Below, piece by piece: positions 34,601 to 46,600 of a stretch of 62,000 nt of DNA (positions are counted from its first letter, which is position 1; the number at the start of each line of letters is the position of its first letter). Location of the stretch: contig NC_092672.1 of NCBI RefSeq assembly GCF_964355755.1, positions 1 to 62,000 on the forward strand, read 5' to 3'. The translations under genes and the position numbers were made by a program. The notes under the pieces were generated by a model. That model was given only the letters and a program-made list of their open reading frames with translations, was not told the origin of the DNA and did no database searches. Source of the DNA: Antedon mediterranea (Eukaryota > Echinodermata > Crinoidea > Comatulida > Antedonidae).

Positions 34601-37600
34601 CTCGTATAAGGCAATTACGCGTTGAAAAGTGAATAAAATATGATGATATTATTAAAGAAAGGTTGTACAACCGAAATCGGACAAAAAGAGTGCGCATTAA
34701 CGTATAACGCGCAGTGCGCGTGCAAAAATCTGCGCACTCATGGCAATTTTTTAAACGCTTAAAATTGCCTGAAACGTACTCTAATTTCATCGAAAATAAA
34801 TTTTGACAATTTTGAACATTTTAAGCGCGCGTACGCAAGCGTTATATGCGCTACGCACGTAATTGTATTGCCATATGATGAAATATGACCTGAAATTTAT
34901 GAGTACCAAATTTTGTTTAATTGTGATTCATGCTTGTGAAGATGTGATTACAAACGTGATTTCGTAAAATCGCGCGTTGACCGCGTAATTTTTGATTACG
35001 CATCGTGAAAATATAACCACATCGATTCCTGGCCATAAGGAATATACTCTGAAAAATTGACTTAGATAGATGAAACTGATATCAAGATAATTCACGGACA
35101 AAATAGTGCTAAGGAAAGAATAAATAAATAAATAAAGATTTTGACAGAATCAAGAGGTTATATGCATGATAATGCATATAACCTAATTACAATGTAGATA
35201 TGTTAGCAAAGTATAAACGATATCGAAATTGTCTTACAAACACCTTAAGAACAGCAAAACAGAAATATTACTCAGATCAATTTGAAGAAAAGTGTGGTAA
35301 CACAAATAAAATATGGGAAATTATTAATGATATTTTAGGAAGAGGTAAGAAGAAAATGAAATTACCTAATAAATTAGAAATTAAATCATGTGATGGCAAT
35401 GTTAATATAGAAACTAATCAAACAGCAATAATTAATGGTTTTAACGATTATTTTGTTTCAATTGGAAAAAATCTTGCAGAAGAATGTATTGATAACACAA
35501 ATGTAAATCATAATATATATTTATCAACTGTACCCCAGAATTCATTATTTTTCAATTATGTTGTTGATGAAGAAGTAAATGATATCTTAAAGGGTTTAGA
35601 TAAGAATAAAGCTGTAGGCTTGGACCAAATTAATCCTAAATTAATTATATATGCAGCAGATTATATATCTAGACCTTTTACGTATATAATTAATTTGTCA
35701 CTATCTACAGGGATCTTCCCTGATGACTTAAAAAAAGCAAAGGTATTTCCATTATTTAAAAAGGGTCTGCCATCAGATCCAGGGAATTACAGACCAATAT
35801 CTGTATTGCCACAATTTAGTAAAGTATTTGAGAAAATTATAAATAAGCAACTTTTATGTTATTTAAGTAAATTTGATTTATTATATCATCAACAGTATGG
35901 ATTTAGAGAAGGGTACAGCACAAAACTTGCTATTATTGAGTTAGTACAAAATTTGTCTGAGAAATTAGATAAGGGAAACATAGTTGTTGGAATATTTTTA
36001 GATCTAAAGAAAGCATTCGATACAGTCAATCATCAAATACTACTGGATAAGTTAAGTGCATATGGGATAAGAGGGTTGCCATTAGCTTTATTTAAAAATT
36101 ATTTATATAATAGGAAGCAATGTATCAGTGTAAATGGAATAGAGTCTAATGAGAATTCAATAACTTGTGGAGTACAACAAGGGTCGGTCTTAGGACCTAC
36201 ATTGTTTCTTATTTATGTAAATGATATTGTAAACTCTTCTGACTTTTTTGATACACGATTATTTGCAGATGATACTAGTTTATTTTGTTCTTTTAATCCA
36301 CATGAAATTGTTGACCTAACAAATGTAAATGAGCAGTTGAAACATATAGTAGATTGGTGTGATGTTAATAAGTTGACAATTAATTCTAAAAAGACAAATT
36401 ATATTATATTTCGTAATCAGCATACAATAATTGAAGTAAAGGGGGATATATACATAAAGGAATCAAAATTAGATGAAGTTGAAGCTACAACTTACATTGG
36501 GGTAGATATAGATAATAGACTTACATGGAAAGTGCATTCTAATAAGGTTAATAAAATTATTAGTTCTAAGGCTGGTTTATTGTACAAACTTAAATATGTT
36601 GTACCCCAATCAATTTTGGTGCTTTTATATAATTGTTTTATTTTGCCTCATATTTCATTTGCATTAGAAGCTTGGGGTAACACTTATAAAACTCATTTAA
36701 AACCAGTATATTTAACACAAAAACGTATTATACGCACATTGACTTATTCTGATAGACTAGCACCAACATCATTATTATTCAAAGAACTTAAAATTTTAAA
36801 TATTTATCAGCAGCATCAGTATTTAATTACTTTATTTGTTCATGATAGTTTACATGGTAAATTTCCAGATACAACTCCTAAATATTTTTTGTATATTAAT
36901 TTTCGTTATTCATCAAGGTCTCAGACTAGAGAAAAGTTGTATGTACCAAAATATAGAACAAACATAGGACAACATTCCATCAAGTATTCTGGTGCAAAGC
37001 TCTGGAATGAAATCCCGGATGATTTAAGGTTTCTAACAAAAAGCAAATTCAAAAAAGAAATGAAAACATACTATTTGTTTGTATAGTGATATTTATTTAT
37101 TTTATAAGAGAATTATATTGTATATATTTGAGAGAAAGTGTATTTAAAAAAAAAAAAAAATGTTAATGTATATTAATTTTATTTTAGACAAGTAGCCCTA
37201 ATTTATTTATATAACTATTTATATTTCAATGTTTAGGGGCTGAACTTGATTAGTTTTAACTATTTTTTAGCCCTTCCCTTGATATAATTATTATTATTTG
37301 TATATTACAATGTTTATCATTTATATTTATGGGTAAATAAAGAAAGAAAGAAAGAAAGAAAAATAAGGCAACTGGATACAAAAATATCACCGAAACAACA
37401 AATTTAAGACGATATAACAAGACAATTTCCGAACCTTGGTGGTCGCCCTCAGTGTAGCGCCCTCTCTCCCCTTGGTGGTCGCCCTCAGTGTAGCGCCCTC
37501 TCTCCCATAAGAATGATTACAATGCATTTCAGAATAATGTGTCTTTGGTGGAATGTCACTTAAAAAATGATGATGCTAAACTGACTTACCCATAAGAATG

Positions 37601-40600
37601 ATTACAATGCATTTCAGAGTAATGTGCCTATGGTGGAATGTCACTTAAAAAATGATGCTGCTAAACTGACTTACCCATAAGAATGATTACAATGCATTTC
37701 AGAATAATGTGTCTTTGGTGGAATGTCACTTAAAAAATGATGCTGCTAAACTGACTTACCCATAAGAATGATTACAATGCATTTCAGAGTAATGTGTCTT
37801 TGGTGGAATGTGACTTAAAAAATGATGCTGCTAAACTGACTTAACCATAAGAATGATTACAATGCATTTCAGAGTAATGTGTCTATTGTGGAATGTCACT
37901 TAAAAAATGATGACGCTAAACTGACTTACCCATAAGAATGATTACAATGCATTTCAGAATAATGTGTCTTTGGTGGAATGTCACTTAAAAAATGATGCTG
38001 CTAAACTGACTTACCCATAAGAATGATTACAATGCATTTCAGAATAATGTGTCTTTGGTGGAATGTCACTTAAAAAATGATGCTGCTAAACTGACTTAAC
38101 CATAAGAATGATTACAATGCATTTCAGAATAATGTGTCTATGGTGGAACGTCACTTAAAAAATGATGCTGCTAAACTGACTTACCCATAAGAATGATTAC
38201 AATGCATTTCAGAGTAATGTGTCTTTGGTGGAATGTCACTTAAAAAATGATGCTGCTAAACTGACTTAACCATAAGAATGATTACAATGCGTTTCAGAAT
38301 AATGTGTCTATGGTGGAATGTCACTTAAAAAATGATGCTGCTAAACTGACCTAACCATAAGAATGATTACAATGCATTTCAGAGTAATGTGCCTATGGTG
38401 GAATGTCACTTAAAAAATGATGATGCTAAACTGACTTACCCATAAGAATGATTACAATGCATTTCAGAATAATGTGTCTTTGGTGGAATGTCACTTAAAA
38501 AATGATGATGCTAAACTGACTTACCCATAAGAATGATTACAATGCATTTCAGAATAATGTGTCTATGGTGGAATGTCACTTAAAAAATGATGCTGCTAAA
38601 CTGACTTACCCATAAGAATGATTACAATGCATTTCAGAATAATGTGTCTTTGGTGGAATGTCACTTAAAAAATGATGATGCTAAACTGACTTACCCATAA
38701 GAATGATTACAATGCATTTCAGAATAATGTGTCTATGGTGGAATGTCACTTAAAAAATGATGCTGCTAAACTGACCTAACCATAAGAATGATTACAATGC
38801 ATTTCAGAGTAATGTGCCTATGGTGGAATGTCACTTAAAAAATGATGCTGCTAAACTGACTTACCCATAAGAATGATTACAATGCATTTCAGAGTAATGT
38901 GTCTTTGGTGGAATGTGACTTAAAAAATGATGCTGCTAAACTGACTTAACCATAAGAATGATTACAATACATTTCAGAGTAATGTGTCTATGGTGGAATG
39001 TCACTTAAAAAATGATGACGCTAAACTGACTTACCCATAAGAATGATTACAATGCATTTCAGAATAATGTGTCTTTGGTGGAATGTCACTTAAAAAATAA
39101 TGATGCTAAACTGACTTACCCATAAGAATGATTACAATGCATTTCAGAATGCTGATACTGAGCTATCCAATCAGATTTTGCATGTTTTGGTGATACCTTT
39201 GTATATCTTAATTTGATGTCATCAAGTGATTGAACCTTGTTGGTACGGCCAATGTTTGGACGGAACTGTTGTACCATTCCTGTTTCAGCTGCATTTTTCA
39301 CAAGAATAGCTAGACATTTCTCATTATACCGCTTAAAGAAAAATATTATAACAGGTTTACCATAATTGTTTGAATCCATATTATGCCAGGTAGGATTTGC
39401 AAGGAATCTAAAAAAATACTTTAAATATATATATCAAATAAAACAACACACACACTTGTGGGGCATTAAGACATTTATACACCAAATGAGCTTGACGACT
39501 ACTTAAGGTTAGTTACTTACTTACTGAAATGTAAATGTATTTAGCACTGTACATAACATCAAATGCAATGTATATACAATACTGCATGGCGTTGTTAGAG
39601 AGTAACTGAAAAAGAGTTTAAATTACCTTATTTGATTTGTAAAATGAACAGTCTCCTTGAATGAAAAAATCTAATGCTTGATCATATGAAATTCCACGAT
39701 CTGACACAATCTATATAAGAAACAGACAGCAGTAATAATACCTTATAAATGTTAAAATATGTTATAGAAACAGACCACAGTAATAATACCTTATGAAGTT
39801 AAAATATGGTATAGAAACAGACCGCAGTAATAATACCTTATGAAGTTAAAATATGGTATAGAAACAGACCGCAGTAATAATACCTTATGAAGTTAAAATA
39901 TGGTATAGAAACAGACCGCAGTAATAATACCTTATGAAGTTAAAATATGGTATAGAAACAGACCGCAGTAATAATACCTTATTAAGTTAAAATATGGTAT
40001 AGAAACAGACCGCAGTAATAATACCTTATTAAGTTAAAATATGGTATAGAAACAGACCGCAGTAATAATACCTTATGAAGTTAAAATATGGTATAGAAAC
40101 AGACAGCAGTAATAATACCTTATGAAGTTAAAATATGGTATAGAAACAGACAGCAGTAATAATACCTTATGAAGTTAAAATATGGTATAGAAACAGACCG
40201 CAGTAATAATACCTTATGAAGTTAAAATATGGTATAGAAACAGACCGCAGTAATAATACCTTATGAAGTTAAAATATGGTATAGAAACAGACTGCAGTAA
40301 TAATACCTTATTAAGTTAAAATATGGTATAGAAACAGACCGCAGTAATAATACCTTATTAAGTTAAAATATGGTATAGAAACAGACCGCAGTAATAATAC
40401 CTTATGAAGTTAAAATATGGTATAGAAACAGACTGCAGTAATAATACCTTATTAAGTTAAAATATGGTATAGAAACAGACCGCAGTAATAATACCTTATG
40501 AAGTTAAAATATGGTATAGAAACAGACCGCAGTAATAATACCTTATGAAGTTAAAATATGGTATAGAAACAGACCGCAGTAATAATACCTTATTAAGTTA

Positions 40601-43600
40601 AAATATGGTATAGAAACAGACCGCAGTAATAATACCTTATGAAGTTAAAATATGGTATAGAAACAGACCGCAGTAATAATACCTTATTAAGTTAAAATAT
40701 GGTATAGAAACAGACCGCAGTAATAATACCTTATTAAGTTAAAATATGGTATAGAAACAGACCGCAGTAATAATACCTTATGAAGTTAAAATATGGTATA
40801 GAAACAGACCGCAGTAATAATACCTTATGAAGTTAAAATATGGTATAGAAACAGACCGCAGTAATAATACCTTATGAAGTTAAAATATGGTATAGAAACA
40901 GACCGCAGTAATAATACCTTATGAAGTTAAAATATGGTATAGAAACAGACCGCAGTAATAATACCTTATGAAGTTAAAATATGGTATAGAAACAGACCGC
41001 AGTAATAATACCTTATGAAGTTAAAATATGGTATAGAAACAGACAGCAGTAATAATACCTTATGAAGTTAAAATATGGTATAGAAACAGACAGCAGTAAT
41101 AATACCTTATGAAGTTAAAATATGGTATAGAAACAGACCGCAGTAATAATACCTTATGAAGTTAAAATATGGTATAGAAACAGACAGCAGTAATAATACC
41201 TTATGAAGTTAAAATATGGTATAGAAACAGACAGCAGTAATAATACCTTATGAAGTTAAAATATGGTATAGAAACAGACCGCAGTAATAATACCTTATGA
41301 AGTTAAAATATGGTATAGAAACAGACCGCAGTAATAATACCTTATTAAGTTAAAATATGGTATAGAAACAGACCGCAGTAATAATACCTTATGAAGTTAA
41401 AATATGGTATAGAAACAGACAGCAGTAATAATACCTTATGAAGTTAAAATATGGTATAGAAACAGACAGCAGTAATAATACCTTATTAAGTTAAAATATG
41501 GTATAGAAACAGACTGCAGTAATAATACCTTATGAAGTTAAAATATGGTATAGAAACAGACCGCAGTAATAATACCTTATTAAGTTAAAATATGGTATAG
41601 AAACAGACCGCAGTAATAATACCTTATGAAGTTCAACTGTCACTGTTCCTGTTGATGACTGACACTTAAACGATTCTGCTTCTATCTTTTTTACTTTTCC
41701 ACTTTTAAAACCAAGATCTGGAATGAATATACAAACATTTTGTGTTTAAATTCAGAAAGGTGGCAAACACAAGATTCTCTACATAATATTAAAGTTCACA
41801 ATTCTATGTATGCAAGATTTGTTATGTGGTGTAATACAATTTATGTGGAGTTTAAAGTAAATATATTTTAAATTTACTTTAATTTCTTTAAGGTAGAGAG
41901 AATGTTGCAACACATATCAGCAGCAAAAGGTTTAGTAAAGAATTATAAATGACTTAAAGTAGAGAAACTATAAAGGGGTTTACAGCATTAAGGTAACATA
42001 ATAACTATTAAAATTCATTAATACTGTAAATGTAAACACTGACAAAAATGCTGATGAATTACCTAGAATTCCCATATCCCATTTTCCATCTTTTTTGACA
42101 TTGTTGAGAATCTCATCTAAAGTGTCCATAAAGTGTTTAAATAACTGGTTTTGTAATTTCACCTCTAAACCAAGAATTCGATTAAGAAAAACTGAAACTT
42201 CATTACATCCTGAAAAATAAAAACATTTTTTGTAAAGATTAAATACTTTTTTATTTTTGTAATTAGGAGGGTTATAAATTCTTCTTGTATGACTTTTTAC
42301 CTTTTTCAATTGTATATGTAGGCCTTCTGTAGCTAGCCATAGTTGAAATCATTCCAACCCCAGCAAGCCCTTCCTTTACACCTAAAAAAGCAATTATACA
42401 AGTTCACATCCAATCCAAATATCCTAATCACTATATATCAAGAACGTAATACAGTTTATAACTCTCTTTTTAACCTTTAAGAGGACTTCTAACATGCTCT
42501 TATATGTATTACTCCATACCAAGTTACCATATTGAACAAAGCTAGGGTTACACAGATTGATTGAGGAAAGAATTCCAGTTCCAGTACACCTTTTTGATAA
42601 TGCTGAATGTGAGATTTTCATTTAGGAGAGCTAAATACTTACTTTCAAGAAATTGTTCATTTGGAAATGGAACCAGTCCTTCTTCTTGACCCACTATTTG
42701 TTTTAAGACATTGTCAAGAGCTTGTCGACCATACTGATAAAAAAGAATATTTAATCTTTGTAGTAAACTCATAACATGATGTTTTTTAATTATAACTTAA
42801 ATTTAATTTATACAATACATCTTAAAAGAAACACTTATCATACTTACTTTATTGTTTATATTAAAGCTTGTTAGGTCAGTAGAGTTTGTGGCACAATACA
42901 TCATACAAACACTTATCATACTTACTTTATTGTTTATATTAAAGCTTGTTAGGTCTGTAGAGTTTGTAGCACGTCTATCTCCATGTGTTAAAGCTCCCTG
43001 AAAATTGGTGACAAATAATACAAGAAAAATAGATGAAAGATTTTAGCACTACTGTAACCAAAATTAATCTATATTTATTTCAATTTTTTAATGATTATTA
43101 TACATATATTGACTGCTTAGAGGTTAAATATAAGATTTTACATCCCGAGGGAATGATATTTTGTTCGAGGGAATATATTCCCTCGAACAATATATCATTT
43201 CCAAGGGGTTGTCAAATCTTATATTTTACCGATATAAAAGGCAATATCTGTTATATTACATGGCCAACAACAAGTTGAATGTAACTGCTGGGTCGGGTGT
43301 AGCTAGGCCTACTTTGTAATAAGCCTGCCTAGGCTAGTTAGGCGTTGCATTCACCTTAATAATATAGTCATAGTCATATATACTTTATTGTCCATTTAAA
43401 AAACAGAAATGTGATTTGAAAACTGGCAAAATACAAAAATATAAAATATAATTAAAACACACACAAAAAGTTAAGAGGCTAAAATTGTTAAAATTAGATA
43501 AAAATTATCGGTTACATTTTACCTTTGTACTCTGGAGTTATATAAGTGTATAGCATAAGTACAAACGAGCACCTAAACCGTTTTGTTTTGGTAGTAAGTG

Positions 43601-46600
43601 CACGTAGTCTTATGCCAGAATTCATGAGAGAAAATTGTTTGTGAAGAGGATGTGTTTCATCATCAATGATACTTTTTACTTTTTTTAACACATTTTCTTT
43701 ATACAAGGATTCAACATCAGGTAAGTGCTCTCCTACTAGTCTAATTGCTCTATTTCCTATTCGATTAAGTTTAATTTTATCTTTTTGCATTGTATTACCA
43801 TAAAAACAAACATTACAAAAAAGTATTACACTGAGAATTACAGAGTTATAAAACAATTTAAGTATAGTTTTGTCAATTTGTAGGTACTTCATTTTTCTTA
43901 AAATAAACATCCTTTGGTTGGCTTTGCATGTGGCTTTATTTACATTATTTATCCAATTTAGCTTATTGTCAATTATACAACCCAGATATTTGTACTCATT
44001 TACTACTTCAATCTCATTTTCATTTATAATCAGAGATAATAATATACAGATAATTACTAATTAATGATTCCTTGGCAATAAAATATGCACTTAGGCCTAG
44101 GTCGTTTAAATTAACAGAAGAATTTCCATCAATAAGCCTACATTAATAATAATAATATTATCAGGTAGGCCGAATAAATAATAATTCTTCCTCTTCGAGG
44201 ACCTGAATCACCAGATGTTCAACGCGTCGCGCGTACCGAGTTACTACTGTGAGTATTAACCAATCACAAACAGTCTTTCATCACATCTAAGGAGGACTAA
44301 TAACAAATGAGGGCGCTATGTATGCATAGTTTAAATAGTTAAGTTTTTTATTTTTTTTTATTTTTTCAAGCAATAATAATAGTCACAGCCACGCCACACG
44401 CAAGCAAGTTGCGTGGCGCATCGGATGAAGCGTTGTCCTGTGATGGAGTGACAATTCATCGCAAGTTTAAGACCCAGTAGATGAATTTTGTTTATTTATC
44501 GCCAAACGCGAGTGTTGTCAAACAAAAATTACACAGTCAATATCATCGTACTCGAGAATTTCCTGAATTTTATATATGTTTAAAGACAGGCAGGCCCGTA
44601 GCCAGGGGGGGTTTTATGGTTCGGGCGAACCCCCCCTTTACAGCGAACCCCCCTTAACCAACTGCGAACCCCCATCCCCGACATGCCCAATACCTCACCC
44701 TCATCTCCAAAAATCCTCCAAATACGTGCCCCACAGTACAAAAAGTTGTTTGTAAATTGAAAAATTCGTAAACTTGTTCATGAACGTTCTTCTCTGTATG
44801 AGTGTCAACTAGTGATACGTGTCTGTAAATTTCTAAAAGCTGCAAATGAATTGCCGATTTTAACCTGAAAAATAAATGTTTGGTCCCTGCATGTAACATG
44901 ATACTGACGCGTCTCATAGCGAGCTGGCGCACGAACGATTCGTACAAAGGACACCGCCAGACAAACTGCGTACCTATAATTGTTTAGATCACTGGCAGTC
45001 AGGCAGCATGCATAAAGTATATAGCCTTCCGACGTACATCAGTATTTATGTGTGACTATGAAGTATAATGTATCATAGAGGATTATAGTGAATATTAATA
45101 TTTTACACTATAATATCTATGGTATCAAGTACTGTAGTTCACATTATGGCATCCGATTATTTTTTTCTAGACCACCAGCCGATACGTACTAAAATGTATC
45201 AATATCACCTATTTACATATTTATATTCCTCAACAAATTTCTGTAGATAAATATTATAGATAGAGCTAGCAAATAGCATTTGCCTTCGCCCAGTGTGCTT
45301 TTTTCGGGGCTGCTCCTAGATATACGTTCGCATTGAACTTGAACGCAAAACAAAATACGGAGTAAATGATCAAACAATCGGCGGTTCCGCACAGAGCACG
45401 CGCATCTAACATACGGCAACAAATAGTTATCGTCATTTAAATTATCGACGTGTTTGAGGAGGAAAAAAGTACGATCTTTTTGCTCATTGGTTATATAGCA
45501 TGCTGCACGAGAGTGTCTTTTCCGGCCATCTAGGGGTGTCATTTAACAAAATTCGCTTCGCATCAGGCTGGGGGAGGGGGGGGGGTTGACCCAAATATTT
45601 AGGGTCCGAACCCCCCCTTGACAGATCCTGGCTACGGCCCTGACAGGGACACGATAATTACGTGAAAATTACTGGGTCAATATCATCGTACTCGAGGATA
45701 TATACGATTTACGATCCTTGCAGCAGTATTCATGTGATGCAGTTTAACCAATCACGTTCACGTATTTACATAGGCTATGTAATATAAAGATAATTATTAC
45801 CTACCAGATTTTCAAGTCTCTTAGCAACAATGGAGGCAAATCTCTTCTCCCCAGCAAATCCTGAAATCAGGAAAACATATTCAGGGGAAGAAACTTGATT
45901 GGACCGATGCGTTCGACCTACAGACACAAACAAAAAAACATTTTTTATTATCTGGGACAAACAAACTTGTGAAAAACAAAATTCTACATAGCAACACAAA
46001 CCATTGCGATGCATCTAAGGAGACATTTTTGCTTTATTCACTTCATCATAATTTGTTTAAACGTACCAAACTGCTGAATTGCTCTATCTGCACTCCATGG
46101 CAACTCTAGCATCATGTGGACTCTTCTTCTTCTGTTGGGTACTCTTTTGTCAGCTTGGAGTGAAATTCCAGAGCTTGCAGCCTCTGATATTACAGCAACA
46201 AACTAGGCAGACATTTAATTAAACATATACATATACCAAAATGTTATATATTTTATTTATTTTTTTTTTTACAATTTCAACTCCATTGTTATCTTATACA
46301 CATTTAACACTGCTTATCTCTGAGTTATCAAACTTTTCTTTTTTCGTTCAAAACATTGACAAACTTTTTTTTTGCAAACATGGAACACATGCAGATTAAA
46401 TTTCTGAGACTTAACCGAAAGTTGGTAACATTTGGGAGAAATATTAATCTAGTAAGAAAACCCATACATGGCTTATTTGAAGAGAGACTATTGAATGTTA
46501 GGCAATCTAGTGAGAAAAACCCATACACGGCTTATTTGAAGAAAGACTATTGAATGTTAGGCAATCTAGAAGGAAAAACCCATACATGGCTTATTTGAAG

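Larger units (their letters stand above)
32301..35190. mobile_element. 2.9 kb insertion made of two tandem 1.41 kb units
   Basis: Unit 1 at about 32300-33712 and unit 2 at about 33713-35127 are highly similar, both starting CTAGATTTAATTCGTCACTA and ending GCTAAGGAAAGAATAAA. The left end has a 9 bp stem hairpin (AATTCGTCA-CTA-TGACGAATT) and TAGGTTATATGC. The right end has a 13 bp stem hairpin built on AGGTTATATGCAT (35154-35183), so the ends share a subterminal inverted motif. Each unit contains a tRNA-like segment on the minus strand. No ORF for a transposase is seen. The hairpin plus terminal CTAG recalls Helitrons, but the A|T target rule is not met at both sides. Confidence 0.75.
30100..37366 (+). 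mobile_element. CR1-like LINE, near-intact, with nested insertion
   Basis: Plus-strand element with ORF1 (30420-31199), ORF2 (31239-32300 and 35191-37086), a 3' UTR and an AAAG-type tandem tail (37331-37366). The 5' boundary is not certain (between about 30100 and 30400). Apart from the 2.9 kb insertion inside ORF2 I see no stop or frameshift, so the element is young. It sits in the 5' UTR of the opposite-strand LINE. Confidence 0.85.
25974..37505 (-). mobile_element. Rex1/Babar-like LINE with nested insertions (11.5 kb block)
   Basis: Minus-strand LINE inserted in the 85 bp array: repeat units lie on both sides and meet at ACTTACCC|ATAAGAATG with at most 3 bp duplicated. Its 5' end at 37505 has two tandem 36-37 bp monomers (37436-37505). 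Its ORF is 30030-27268. Its 3' UTR runs to 25974 and ends in an AACTTG-type tandem tail. Two later insertions split it: a DNA transposon at 26003-27082 in the 3' UTR, and a CR1-like LINE, about 30100-37366, in the 5' UTR. Confidence 0.8.

Noticed and set aside
32301-35190. Calling the dimeric insertion a Helitron
   Set aside because: The CTAG end with a nearby hairpin fits, but the other end does not begin with TC next to A, and no Rep/helicase sequence is present.
39408-39409. The pyrimidine-rich AG as the acceptor of SBNO exon 23
   Set aside because: It would put the exon out of phase with exon 22 and lead to an early stop; the AG at 39419-39420 keeps the frame.
44654-45542. Two minus-strand frames of 97 and 109 codons
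   Set aside because: They lie inside a DNA transposon without similarity to a transposase and have poly-Pro/Gly-type composition from its ends.
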